Source of the DNA: Saccharothrix saharensis
Lineage (GTDB): Bacteria > Actinomycetota > Actinomycetes > Mycobacteriales > Pseudonocardiaceae
Assembly: GCF_006716745.1 (NCBI RefSeq)
Contig: NZ_VFPP01000001.1
Location: 2,046,001 to 2,110,000, forward strand
Direction: 5' to 3'
DNA: 64,000 nucleotides
The notes beneath the pieces are model-generated. The model made no database searches and had not been told where the DNA came from. It saw nothing but the letters and a program-made list of their open reading frames with translations. Below, piece after piece: positions 26,862-35,182 of the stretch. The position numbers and the translations under genes were made by a program. How positions within the stretch are numbered: position 1 is the stretch's first letter; each line of letters starts with the position of its first letter.

Positions 26862-27295
26862 GAGCCACTCCCCGGGTAGACGAACGCGGTGCTGCCGCTG
26901 ATGCGCAGGACCTCCACGGTGGTGCCCTCCGGGATCACGAGGCCTTCGTCGAACGGACGCGCCGTCCACTCCTCCCCCGCGATCCGCACCCGGCCGTCGT
27001 GCCGCGTCACTTCGCGCACCACGTGACCGGACGCCCCCACCAGCGCATCCACCCCGAACCGCGCGGTCTGCGGCGCCCGCAGGTGCTCGCGGGCCAACGG
27101 GCGGACCAGCAGCAGACCCAGGACCGAGAGGACGGCGAACACCGCGAACTGCGCCGGCGGCGGCAGCCCGACACCGGCGGCCCCTGCGGTGAGCAACGCG
27201 GCCCCGCCGAGGATGCCGAGCGCGGCGGTGAAGGTGAAAACCTCGACCGTTCCCAGCAACAAGCCGAGCAACAGCCAGACCAGCCAAGCGTCCAT
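26846..27295 (-). CDS. NfeD-like membrane protein
   Basis: A 149-residue protein with N-terminal transmembrane helices (MDAWLVWLLLGLLLGTVEVF and following) and a C-terminal OB-fold (VREVTRHDGRVRIAGEEWTARPFDEG..IPEGTTVEVLRISGSTAFV), the NfeD signature. The ATG is preferred over the longer frame, with GGAG 6 bases upstream. It overlaps the SPFH gene and presumably works with it at the membrane. Confidence 0.88.
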   Translation of the reverse strand: MDAWLVWLLLGLLLGTVEVFTFTAALGILGGAALLTAGAAGVGLPPPAQFAVFAVLSVLGLLLVRPLAREHLRAPQTARFGVDALVGASGHVVREVTRHDGRVRIAGEEWTARPFDEGLVIPEGTTVEVLRISGSTAFVYPGSGSWKLQ

Positions 27296-27439
27296 GGAGT
27301 GCTCCGTCCCGCCGGCCAACGCCCTCGTCCTCAAGCCCTTGACCTGGCTCAATGGTCCACCACCCGACGAGCCGGGACAACGGGGGAACCCGGCGGTCAG
27401 GAGGTGCTGCTCATTGCCGGACACCGGCAACGAACGCGG

Positions 27440-28594
27440 CTACGAGGTCTGGTCGGCGGAGGCCGGCAGGCCCAGCAGCTTGGCGCCGAGGACGGCGACG
27501 TGCAGCGAGAGCGCCTGCGACGGGTCCTCCACCGAGTACCCCGTCAACTCCTTGACGCGCTGGAGGCGGTAGGTCACCGTCCGGACGCCCACGTGCAGTT
27601 GGCGGGCGCACGCGGCGGCCACCTGCCCGTGCGCGAAGTAGGCGGACAGCGTGTCCAGCAGCGGCTCGGCGCCGCCGCGCGCAGCGCTCAGGGGTTCCAG
27701 CACGACCGACACCAGGTCGGCCAGCGCGGCGCTGTCACGCAGCAGCACCTGGTAGACCAGCAGGTCGCCGGCGCGGTGCACGCGTCCGGGCAGCGCGAGT
27801 CGCTCCGCGATCCCCAGCGCGTACTTGGCCTGCTCGAAGGAGCGCACCACGCCACCCGGTCCCGACTGGGCGCGCCCGACACCGACCGACCACGGCTGGT
27901 CGGGTCCCAGGGCCGCGGCAACCTGGCGCACGAACTCGTCGAGGGCCCCGCTCATCGCCTTGGGGGTGACGCAGACGAGCAGGTCGTTCTTGGTGGTGAT
28001 GAGGACGTCGCGAGAGCCGAGCCGACCGTGCAGCGAGTTCTCCACCGCCCTGGCGACCTCACCGCCGTCCACCAACGGCTCCGAGGCGGCCACGGCGGCG
28101 ACGACGTTGCTGCCCGCCAGGCGCAGGCCGAACCGCTCCGCCCGCTCGGCGAGCCGGCCCGGGTTGCGCCCGTCGAGCAGGTCGTCGACGAACTCCCGGC
28201 GGAACGACTCCTCCTGGCGCACCGACCAGCGCTGTGCGGTTCCATAGCCCTCCGCCACGGCCATGACCGCCTTGTCGGCGGCCTTGAACACCGCCTCGCC
28301 CGCGGCGCGGACGACCTCGACGTCGGTCACGTCGCGCACCCCGGACAACAACGGCCACGCCAACCACGTGGCGCTCAGGTGCAGGTCGATCACGTCGTGC
28401 AGGGGCACGCCCCGCTCGGCCGCGCGGGCACCCGCCTCCCGCCGCACCCGGAGTTGGTCCGCGCCCAACCGCCGCCGCGTCGAGCTGACCTCGTCCAAGC
28501 CCTCCAGGTACCCGTCGAGGAGGTCGGCCGGCACTCCGCGCGCGGCGCGACCGGCGCGTTCGGCGACCTCCGACAACGCGCTCGTCCCGGGCAC
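27440..28594 (-). CDS. PucR/CdaR-type transcriptional regulator
   Basis: A 384-residue regulator. The GTG start (VPGTSALSEVAERAG) is preferred because GGAGGG lies 6 bases upstream; a longer form from about 28690 is possible. The central region is a GGDEF-like/CdaR module (VVAAVAASEPLV..VLITTKNDLLVCVTP). The C-terminus holds the PucR helix-turn-helix: YFAHGQVAAACARQLHVGVRTVTYRLQRVKELTG. Such proteins govern purine, sugar-acid or secondary metabolism. The target is unknown; it lies just downstream of a methyltransferase gene on the same strand. Confidence 0.85.
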   Translation of the reverse strand: MPGTSALSEVAERAGRAARGVPADLLDGYLEGLDEVSSTRRRLGADQLRVRREAGARAAERGVPLHDVIDLHLSATWLAWPLLSGVRDVTDVEVVRAAGEAVFKAADKAVMAVAEGYGTAQRWSVRQEESFRREFVDDLLDGRNPGRLAERAERFGLRLAGSNVVAAVAASEPLVDGGEVARAVENSLHGRLGSRDVLITTKNDLLVCVTPKAMSGALDEFVRQVAAALGPDQPWSVGVGRAQSGPGGVVRSFEQAKYALGIAERLALPGRVHRAGDLLVYQVLLRDSAALADLVSVVLEPLSAARGGAEPLLDTLSAYFAHGQVAAACARQLHVGVRTVTYRLQRVKELTGYSVEDPSQALSLHVAVLGAKLLGLPASADQTS

Positions 28595-28703
28595 GGCCGC
28601 CCTCCGTCCGGTTCGGGCCGCGCGATCGACTTCCGCCCCCGGGGCGGCTTCGGCCGGATCCTCCGTCGGGTCGGGTCGTCCGGACACCACGGCGCGGTCC
28701 CGC

Positions 28704-29561
28704 TCAGCGCTTCTCGGCCGGCACGGTGCGCTCCAGCGCCGAGATCGGCACGGTCCGCCCCGTGCCGCGCACGTAACGCGCGTCGAACTCCGCCGGCCCG
28801 AGCTGCTCGACCTCACGCCAACCGCGCTCGGCCAGGAACGCGCCCACCTCGTGCGGGTGCAACCCGAACCGCCAGACGGGCCGTCCGGCCACGAACCGGC
28901 GGTGCAGCGCCTCGGAGCCGTACATCTCGTCCCCGTCCAGGACGTCCTTCCGCACGTAGGTGGACACCAGGCGGCTGCCGGGCGCCTGGTCCGGGAGGAA
29001 GTCGAAGGTCCACCGCACGCCCTCCCGGGTCAGGTACCGGGTCACCCCTTCGCACACGACCAGGCACCGCTCGCCGGAGTCGCGACCGTGCGCCGTCGGC
29101 ACGCCGGACAGGTCCTCGCTGTCGAGGTCGACCGGCACCAGGACCACCCGGCGGTGGGCGGGGAGCCGCTCGCGCTTGTGCGCGACGTTGACCGGCAGGT
29201 CCACTTCGAACACCACCGCGTCCGCGGGCACGGCCGACCGGTGGGCGCGGGTGCCCGGTCCGGCACCCGGGACCACCGCGGATCCGATGCCGTCATCCAG
29301 CGCCCGGGTGAACCGGTCGTCGATGTAGCGCTTGCGGCAGGCGACGCCGCCCCACACCCCGGGCGCGGCCCGCTCCGACGCCCTGATCAGCGCCGCGCGG
29401 ACGGCGGGTCGCCCGGCCAGGCGCGCCACCCACCTGGACAGGGGCGGCAACACCGGGATCGCCAACGGGTCGTGGAGCAGGCGTTGCCCCGGCGAGCGGT
29501 GTTGCTCCACGGCCGCGATCACCATGGGTCCGACCGCCGTGCCCGCCACCCCGGTCACCAC
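28704..29561 (-). CDS. Class I SAM-dependent methyltransferase (LCMT/TIGR00027-like)
   Basis: A 285-residue protein starting at GTG (VVTGVAGTAVGPMVIAAVEQ), with AAGGAG 6 bases upstream. It resembles the leucine-carboxyl-methyltransferase family common in actinobacteria: RLLHDPLAIPVLPP, then VVPGAGPGTRAHR, FEVDLPVNVAHKRERLPA and CEGVTRYLTREGV, the usual SAM-binding order. It methylates an unknown acceptor, perhaps in secondary metabolism. Leader motif D and a short, odd frame lie upstream on the same strand. Confidence 0.8.
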   Translation of the reverse strand: MVTGVAGTAVGPMVIAAVEQHRSPGQRLLHDPLAIPVLPPLSRWVARLAGRPAVRAALIRASERAAPGVWGGVACRKRYIDDRFTRALDDGIGSAVVPGAGPGTRAHRSAVPADAVVFEVDLPVNVAHKRERLPAHRRVVLVPVDLDSEDLSGVPTAHGRDSGERCLVVCEGVTRYLTREGVRWTFDFLPDQAPGSRLVSTYVRKDVLDGDEMYGSEALHRRFVAGRPVWRFGLHPHEVGAFLAERGWREVEQLGPAEFDARYVRGTGRTVPISALERTVPAEKR

Positions 29562-29869
29562 GACCGGCTCCTTCCCCCGCGGCCGACCCCTCCGGCGGCG
29601 GCCGGGACGGTGCCGAGCACCACCAGCCGGTCCCGCTGCGTGCGACTCGGCCGTCGTGGGGTGCTCGCGCCGGTGACGTGCGCCGTCGCGCAGCACCGCG
29701 GGCCGCCGGCGCACGACCCGCTTCGGCGGGCGGCACAGGGCGTTCGGCGGCGATGTCGGCGGCGTTGTCGGCGGCCGACCGGCCCGCATCGACGATCATC
29801 GTCGGGCACGGGGCGGGGGGCTTCGCGTCCGCGGACGTCGTGGCGGAAGACGGCGATGTGCCCGGTCAT
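29555..29869 (-). pseudogene. Short frame behind leader motif D, possibly frameshifted
   Basis: An ATG with AGGAG 8 bases upstream opens MTGHIAVFRHDVRGREAPRP, then the protein becomes Arg- and Cys-rich and unlike a real fold. A neighbouring frame gives a more natural stretch (MIVDAGRSAADNAADIAAE), so a frameshift is plausible. The stop overlaps the methyltransferase start by 7 bases. It is either a decayed gene or a leader frame for the methyltransferase. It is listed because the motif-RBS-ATG geometry repeats that of nhaA and the acyltransferases. Confidence 0.35.
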
Positions 29870-29903
29870 GAGCGGCTCCTGGTCCAGGACGGCGACGAAC
29901 CCA

Positions 29904-29928
29904 CGCCGACCAGGCTTCCCGGCACACC
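29904..29928 (-). promoter_or_regulatory. Leader motif copy D
   Basis: Minus-strand GGTGTGCCGGGAAG followed by CCTGGTCGGCG, identical to copies A and B. A TACGAT -10-like box lies about 7 bases upstream, which would put the RNA start at or just before the motif. The next ATG is 34 bases downstream. Copies D and C form a divergent pair 166 bases apart. Confidence 0.68.
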
Positions 29929-30094
29929 GGGCACGATCGTACCCGCCGAAGCACCCGCCGGCTCCCCGGTCCGTCCGCGGTGTCCCGTACCGCTCGGTCC
30001 GCCACGCGACCGGTCCCCCTCCTGCCGGTTTGGCCGCCGCACGTCCGACTCGGTAGCGTGGGCCCGCCGCACCCCTCGTGCCAGGTGGGCGGCT

Positions 30095-30119
30095 GGTGTG
30101 CCGGGAAGTCTGGTCGGCG
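30095..30119 (+). promoter_or_regulatory. Leader motif copy C (acyltransferase 2)
   Basis: GGTGTGCCGGGAAG followed by TCTGGTCGGCG. It differs from copies A, B and D only by C to T in the hairpin, which keeps the pairing as G-U. It ends 30 bases before the GTG start, exactly as in nhaA. A TAGCGT -10-like box is near 30055. Confidence 0.7.
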
Positions 30120-30149
30120 TCCGTGACCGACCGTTCCCTGGAGTCGTCC

Positions 30150-32204
30150 GTGCCCGTCCCCACTGCGGCTCGCGCCCGCCACCACGCGTCCGCCGCCACG
30201 TCCGGCCGGTTCCGCCCGGAGCTGCAGGGCCTGCGCGGCGTCGCGGCGCTCCTGGTCGTGGTCTACCACGTCTGGCTCGGCCGGGTCTCGGGTGGCGTGG
30301 ACGTGTTCTTCCTGATCTCCGGCTTCCTGCTGACCGGCCAACTGGTGCGCGCGGCCGCGGGCGACGGGATCGCGTTCCGGCCGCTGTGGGGACGGATGAT
30401 CACGAGGCTGTTCCCCGCGGCGTTGACCGTCCTCGTCGCGGTCCTCGTCGCGGGCTTCGTGCTGCTGCCGGAGAACCAGTGGTTCCAGACCATCCGCGAG
30501 GTCGTCGCCGCGGCGCTCTACCTGGAGAACTGGCAACTGGTCGCCGACTCGGCCGACTACTTCAGCCGGCACAACGAGGCCAGCGTCGTCCAGCACTACT
30601 GGTCGCTGTCCATCCAGGGCCAGTTCTACCTGGTCTGGCCACTCCTGGTCGCGCTGGTCGTCCTCGTCGCGCGCCGCCGCGGCCACCCACCGCACCGGGC
30701 CCTGGCCGCCTGCCTGTCGACGGTGTTCGCCACCTCGCTCGCCTTCTCGGTGGTGCTCACCGCCACCGACCAGCCGCTGGCCTACTTCCACTCGCTCACC
30801 AGGGCGTGGGAGTTCGCGCTCGGCGGTCTGCTCGCGCTGGGCCTCGTCGTGCTCACCCCGGCCACCTGGCTGCGGCCCGTCCTGGGCTGGGTCGGCCTGG
30901 TGGGGCTCGTCGCCTGCGGTCTCGTGCTGCGCGTCGGCAGCGTCTTCCCCGGTTGGGCCGCGCTGTGGCCGACGTTGTGCGGCGCCGCGGTCATCGCCGC
31001 GGGCGGCAGCGGGAGCGCGTTCGGTGCCGACCGGCTGCTCGCCACCCGGCCCGCGCGCTACCTGGGCGACCTCAGCTACACGCTGTACCTGTGGCACTGG
31101 CCGGTGCTGGTCTTCTACCTCGTCGTCCGCGACCAGGACGAACCAGGGCTTCGCGGCGGTGCGGTCGTCATCGGGTTGTCGCTGGCCCTGGCCGCGATCA
31201 CGCACCACCTCGTGGAGGAACCGGTGCTCCGATCACCGCTGCGCGCGGCCACCGGGTGGGGCGCCTACCGCTTCGCCGCACTCGCGCTGGTCGCGGTGCT
31301 CGTGGCGGCCGGTGGCTGGCAGCTGGTCGCCGAACGCAAGGCCGCCCTGCACGCCGCTGTCGTCGACGACCCCGACCACCCCGGCGCCATGGTGCTCGAA
31401 CCGGGCTTCGAGTACTGGGGTGCGGAACACCCGTCCGTCGCTCCGCCGCTGGTCGCCCTGCCCAAGGACTTCGCCGGCATCGAAGGCGCCACCTGCACCA
31501 CTGCCTCCTACAACAAGGAGCTGACGTACTGCCACAGCCCGGTCACCGGCGTACCCGACAAGCGGATCGTCGTCGTCGGCGACTCCCACATGCAGCAGTA
31601 CCTCGCCGCTCTCGACCAGGTCGCCAAACGCCGCAACTGGGAGGTCATCGCCATGAACAAGGGCGCCTGCCCGTTCTCCACCGAGTCCAACGCGATGCCC
31701 GGTGACGCCAAGTGCCTCGAGTGGAACGCCGACGCGGTCGACAAGATCACGTCCCTGCGCCCCGACCTCGTGCTGGCCAACGGCACCCGCGACGTCCGGT
31801 CCGGGCTCACCGAGGAGACGCCACCGGGCTTCGTCGCCCAGTGGCGGAAACTGGAGGAAGCCGGGATCGTCGTCGCGGCCGTGCGCGACAACCCGCGCCA
31901 CCTCTTCAAACCCTCGGAGTGCGCGAACACCCACGGCGCGGAGGCGCCCCGCTGCGGCACACCCCGAGCCGACGTGCTCAGTCCCGAACCACCGTACGCC
32001 CGCCTCCCCGACCTGCCGTCCAACGTGGAGTTCCTCGACTTCAGCGACTACTTCTGCCCCGGCGACCGCTGCCCACCGGTCATCGGGAACGTCTACGTCT
32101 ACCTCGACGACAGCCACGTCACCGCCACCTACATGAGCACGATGTCGCCGATCCTCGAACGACTGCTCGACGAGCGCTTCGCGCGCGCGAGTGGGAACCT
32201 CTGA
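30150..32204 (+). CDS. Acyltransferase-3 membrane protein with C-terminal SGNH domain, second paralogue
   Basis: A 684-residue envelope O-acyltransferase, a close paralogue of the one at 19.8-21.9 kb; long stretches of the helix bundle (QHYWSLSIQGQFYLVWPLL, RVSGGVDVFFLISGFL) are identical. The GTG start (VPVPTAARARHH) has GGAG 6-7 bases upstream. The acyltransferase-3 domain carries YHVWLG; the SGNH domain shows VGDSHMQQYLAAL, LANGTRDVR and DDSHVTATY. It probably acetylates cell-wall or surface glycans. Sharing the same leader motif suggests both copies respond to one signal. Confidence 0.87.
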   Translation: MPVPTAARARHHASAATSGRFRPELQGLRGVAALLVVVYHVWLGRVSGGVDVFFLISGFLLTGQLVRAAAGDGIAFRPLWGRMITRLFPAALTVLVAVLVAGFVLLPENQWFQTIREVVAAALYLENWQLVADSADYFSRHNEASVVQHYWSLSIQGQFYLVWPLLVALVVLVARRRGHPPHRALAACLSTVFATSLAFSVVLTATDQPLAYFHSLTRAWEFALGGLLALGLVVLTPATWLRPVLGWVGLVGLVACGLVLRVGSVFPGWAALWPTLCGAAVIAAGGSGSAFGADRLLATRPARYLGDLSYTLYLWHWPVLVFYLVVRDQDEPGLRGGAVVIGLSLALAAITHHLVEEPVLRSPLRAATGWGAYRFAALALVAVLVAAGGWQLVAERKAALHAAVVDDPDHPGAMVLEPGFEYWGAEHPSVAPPLVALPKDFAGIEGATCTTASYNKELTYCHSPVTGVPDKRIVVVGDSHMQQYLAALDQVAKRRNWEVIAMNKGACPFSTESNAMPGDAKCLEWNADAVDKITSLRPDLVLANGTRDVRSGLTEETPPGFVAQWRKLEEAGIVVAAVRDNPRHLFKPSECANTHGAEAPRCGTPRADVLSPEPPYARLPDLPSNVEFLDFSDYFCPGDRCPPVIGNVYVYLDDSHVTATYMSTMSPILERLLDERFARASGNL

Positions 32205-32327
32205 GCCGCGGCGATACGGAGGACCACACCCGTCCGTCACCGCAGGACAGCGGTCCACACCCGTCGAACCGGCACGACTTCCGCCATTCGCTTGCGGGGC
32301 GGGCGCCGGGTAGGGCATCTTCCCCTC

Positions 32328-32354
32328 CGGAGCGCCGGGAAGTCTGGTCGGCAC
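32328..32354 (+). promoter_or_regulatory. Leader motif copy E (variant form)
   Basis: CGGAGCGCCGGGAAG followed by TCTGGTCGGCAC, the same length and prefix as copy F, also preceded by GGCATCTT. The next ATG is 48 bases downstream and opens a 25-codon frame coupled to the secretion-associated operon. Confidence 0.6.
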
Positions 32355-32401
32355 ACCCACTCGCGACCGCGGTGGGCCGTTCGACGTGGGCGGAGGGCCT
32401 C

Positions 32402-32479
32402 ATGCGTCACCCGGCGAAGCGCCGTTCCGGACCGGAGCGGACCTCCTCGCGCATCCCGTCGCCGTGGACGGCGGCCTGA
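32402..32479 (+). CDS. 25-residue leader frame coupled to the membrane-protein gene
   Basis: A short basic peptide starting MRHPAKRRSGPERTSS, with GGAGGG 6 bases before the ATG. Its TGA overlaps the next ATG (TGATG), so it probably drives translation of the downstream membrane protein. Together with motif E it forms a leader region for the operon. Confidence 0.45.
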   Translation: MRHPAKRRSGPERTSSRIPSPWTAA

Positions 32480-33330
32480 TGGCGTTCCCCAGCGCGATTC
32501 CCGGTGTGACCGACTTCGGCGCCGCATCGACGCTGCAGCCGAGGTGGATGCGGACGAGAACGCTGTTGTGGTGGTCGGCGGTGGTGCTGCCGGCGACCGT
32601 GGCGGTCGTCTGCGCGGCGTTCGCCGTGCTCGCCGGGTCGTGGTGGGCGGCGCTGCCGGCGATCGCGGCGACCACGGTCGCCGCGGGCGGCGCGTGGCGG
32701 TTGCGCCGGCGCGCACTGGCACAGCCACCGTCTTGGCTTCCCTCGGCGTTCCTGGTCGCAGGCGGCCAGACGCTGCTGGGCGTCATCCCCGGCCTCGGAC
32801 TCGCGCTCTCCTCGACCTCCGGTGGCATCGCTCAGGCGCTCGCCGGGTCGCTGTTCGTCGCGGCGCTCGCCTGCGCGGTCGCGTCCTGCGTGCTCGCCCA
32901 CCGGGCGAACCGGTCCCTGACCACGCCCGTCGTGCCGGAGCTGGGCGCCACCGGTGTCACGCTCGCGCTCGCCGTCCGGTTCGCGCTCGCCACCCCCGAC
33001 CTGGCGTCGGCGCGGCTCGACGTCGAGGCGGACCGCCTCACGTGGTCCGCCCGCCTGCACCGGGGCAGGGGCGCCGGCCCGCGCGCCGAGCACGTCGTCC
33101 GCTTCGCCGACCTGCGTGACGTCGTCTTGACCACGCTGCCACCGCGACCCACCCCGCTGACCTGGCTGCACCTGCCGGACGGCACCGCGCTCCACGCGCC
33201 GCCCGGCCCTGCGGTGCTGGTGCGGACCACCTCCGGCGACTGGATGATCCCCGTCCACGACGCCCTGCTGGTACGAAACCTGGTGCTGACCCGAAGAGAC
33301 CGCTGGGCACGGGGTGCGACCACCCGGTAA
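32479..33330 (+). CDS. Membrane protein, first gene of a type VII-associated operon
   Basis: A 283-residue hypothetical protein starting at the ATG coupled to the leader frame. It has five or so hydrophobic helices (WWSAVVLPATVAVVCAAFAV, WWAALPAIAATTVAAGGAW, PSAFLVAGGQTLLGVIPGLG, and two more), then a soluble C-terminal domain of about 110 residues rich in beta strands (VEADRLTWSARLHRGRG). No named family is recognised. It precedes YbaB-like and WXG100/EspC-like genes, so a role at the membrane with that secretion module is likely but unproven. Confidence 0.65.
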   Translation: MAFPSAIPGVTDFGAASTLQPRWMRTRTLLWWSAVVLPATVAVVCAAFAVLAGSWWAALPAIAATTVAAGGAWRLRRRALAQPPSWLPSAFLVAGGQTLLGVIPGLGLALSSTSGGIAQALAGSLFVAALACAVASCVLAHRANRSLTTPVVPELGATGVTLALAVRFALATPDLASARLDVEADRLTWSARLHRGRGAGPRAEHVVRFADLRDVVLTTLPPRPTPLTWLHLPDGTALHAPPGPAVLVRTTSGDWMIPVHDALLVRNLVLTRRDRWARGATTR

Positions 33331-33421
33331 CGGGACGAACACGGCAAAACACTCACAGGAACGCCGTCGGGCGGCTAACGTCCGAGCCTGCCGCGCCCGC
33401 GCTCGACCAGAGAGGTCACCC

Positions 33422-33949
33422 GTGATCGATCCCCACCCCACCAAAGCGGCCGAAGAGCTGGACAAGTGGGCCGCCGGTCTCGAACAGCGGGCCCAGCGGT
33501 ACCGGGACCTGCAGCAGCAGATGGACGCCACCAACGCCAGTGCCGCTTCCCCCGACGGTTCCGTGCGGGTCACCGTGGACAGCAACGGCGTGCCCACCGA
33601 CATCGCGCTGTCCGACCGCACCCGCGGTGCCGAACCGACCGCGTTGTCCGGCCAGATCATGGCCGCCCTGCACAACGCCCAGGCCAAGTTGCGGCAGCAG
33701 GTCCAGGCACTCGTCGCGGCGACCGTGCCGGCGGACGACGAGCCCGCCCGCAACCTCGTCGCCCAGTACCAGCAGCGATTCCCCCACGAAGTCGTCGAGC
33801 CGGACACGGGGCGCGAGGTGCACCGCGAGATGCGCATCGGCCGGGTCGAGGACGACGTACCGCCACCCCCGTCGCCGCGTCCACCCCGGCGGGCACCGGG
33901 CGACAACGGTCCCGACGACGGCTGGGAAGACCGGTCGTTCCTGCGCTGA
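33422..33949 (+). CDS. YbaB/EbfC-family protein
   Basis: A 175-residue protein. The GTG start has GAGAGG about 7 bases upstream. The N-terminal half is a YbaB/EbfC-like fold: helical EELDKWAAGLEQRAQRYRDL, strands VRVTVDSNGVPTDIAL, then the helix LSGQIMAALHNAQAKLRQQV. The C-terminal region is Pro-rich and charged. Classical YbaB binds DNA; actinobacterial versions near type VII loci (EspL-type) often act with secretion substrates instead. The context supports that second role. Confidence 0.8.
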   Translation: MIDPHPTKAAEELDKWAAGLEQRAQRYRDLQQQMDATNASAASPDGSVRVTVDSNGVPTDIALSDRTRGAEPTALSGQIMAALHNAQAKLRQQVQALVAATVPADDEPARNLVAQYQQRFPHEVVEPDTGREVHREMRIGRVEDDVPPPPSPRPPRRAPGDNGPDDGWEDRSFLR

Positions 33950-33965
33950 GAGAGGGCTGGAAACC

Positions 33966-34319
33966 ATGGCAGACGGGTTCACCGTCGACTCCGCCGAACT
34001 GGCCGGTCAGGCGGCCGCGTTGGACGGCTTGGCTTCGCGCGCGGACACCGCCGCCGACGCCGGCCGGCACGTCACCAGCCTCGACGACGCCTACGGACTG
34101 CTGTGCAGACCGTTCGCGGACCTGCTCCGGGAACCGCAGCAACGCGGCGTGGACACCCTCCAAGCCACCGCGGAGAACCTGCACCGCCTGGTGGCCGACC
34201 TCGGTGACACCGCGAAGGTGTACCGCGAGGCCGAAGAGAAGATCACCGCGGTGATGCGGGCACTGGTCAGGTCACTGGAGGCCATGTCGGCGGCGCCCCG
34301 GGTCGGAGGAGGCAACTGA
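33966..34319 (+). CDS. EspC/WXG100-like type VII secretion-associated protein
   Basis: A 117-residue helical-hairpin protein (ADGFTVDSAELAGQAAALDG..., with a long second helix RGVDTLQATAENLHRLVADLGDTAK...). Size and amphipathic pattern match ESX-secretion-associated EspC-like proteins. The stop overlaps the next start (TGATG). It probably pairs with the following 287-residue protein as a substrate or chaperone. Confidence 0.75.
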   Translation: MADGFTVDSAELAGQAAALDGLASRADTAADAGRHVTSLDDAYGLLCRPFADLLREPQQRGVDTLQATAENLHRLVADLGDTAKVYREAEEKITAVMRALVRSLEAMSAAPRVGGGN

Positions 34320-35182
34320 TGGTCGACGTGGACAACGCCAGCACCAACCCCCTGGTCGACGAACGGTCCGACCTGCGGAACAACTACCTGCAGGACGCCA
34401 ACCCGCTCGAGAACACGGGCGCGCCCGACGCCGAGCGGGGCACGGGCTTCATGACCGGCATCACCGCGTTCGAAGCGGGCTGGACCATCGCCCAGGGCAT
34501 CGACCAGAACGACTTGGGCCTGATCATCTCAGGTGTGGCCGCGGGTGCCTTGGACGTGGTCAGCGCGGCCGTCGACCCGATCGCCTACGTCGCCGGACAG
34601 CTGTTCTCCTGGATGCTCGAACACGTCGAACCGGCTCGGGCCGCGCTGCACGCGGTGACCGGCAACCCCGACATGGTCAAGGGCTACGCCCAGACCTGGA
34701 CCAACATCGAACAGGAGATGCTCAAGCTCGGCGAGGAGTTCCAGCAGACCGCCCGGACCGGGGTTCCCTCCTGGACCGGCGACGCCGCCGACGGCTACCT
34801 GCGCAAGGCCGATGCGATCGCCGGCATCGCCAAGGGCGCCGCGGGCGGCGCTCACGGCATCGCGGGCATCACCATGGCCATGGCCGAGGTGGTGGGAGGC
34901 ATCCGGGTCGCCATCCGCGACCTGCTCGCCACGCTGGCGGGCGCGCTGGTCAGCTGGGCGATCGAACTGGCCTGCACCCTCGGTGCCGCCGCGCCGCTGG
35001 TCGTCGCCCAGGCCACGGCCAAGATCGCCCAGGTGGTGCGCATCGTGGCCGGCCTGCTCAGGGCGCTCGGCAAGGCGCTGTCCAGCGCGCTGACCTGGCT
35101 GGTCCAGCTGCGCGACCTGTTCGACGCCTTCTGGCGAGCGCTCAACGAGCTCAAGAAGAGCCAGGCAACCGCCCCCGCCTAG
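34319..35182 (+). CDS. WXG100-like type VII secretion target, 287 residues
   Basis: The N-terminal 100 residues are Asp/Asn- and Gly-rich, then a hydrophobic stretch (IISGVAAGALDVVSAAVDPI). The middle carries SWTGDAADGY, a WxG turn between helices as in WXG100/PPE-like substrates. The C-terminal part is a long amphipathic helix bundle (VAIRDLLATLAGALVSWAIEL). No toxin domain follows. It is translationally coupled to the EspC-like gene and is probably exported by a type VII system encoded elsewhere. Confidence 0.72.
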   Translation: MVDVDNASTNPLVDERSDLRNNYLQDANPLENTGAPDAERGTGFMTGITAFEAGWTIAQGIDQNDLGLIISGVAAGALDVVSAAVDPIAYVAGQLFSWMLEHVEPARAALHAVTGNPDMVKGYAQTWTNIEQEMLKLGEEFQQTARTGVPSWTGDAADGYLRKADAIAGIAKGAAGGAHGIAGITMAMAEVVGGIRVAIRDLLATLAGALVSWAIELACTLGAAAPLVVAQATAKIAQVVRIVAGLLRALGKALSSALTWLVQLRDLFDAFWRALNELKKSQATAPA

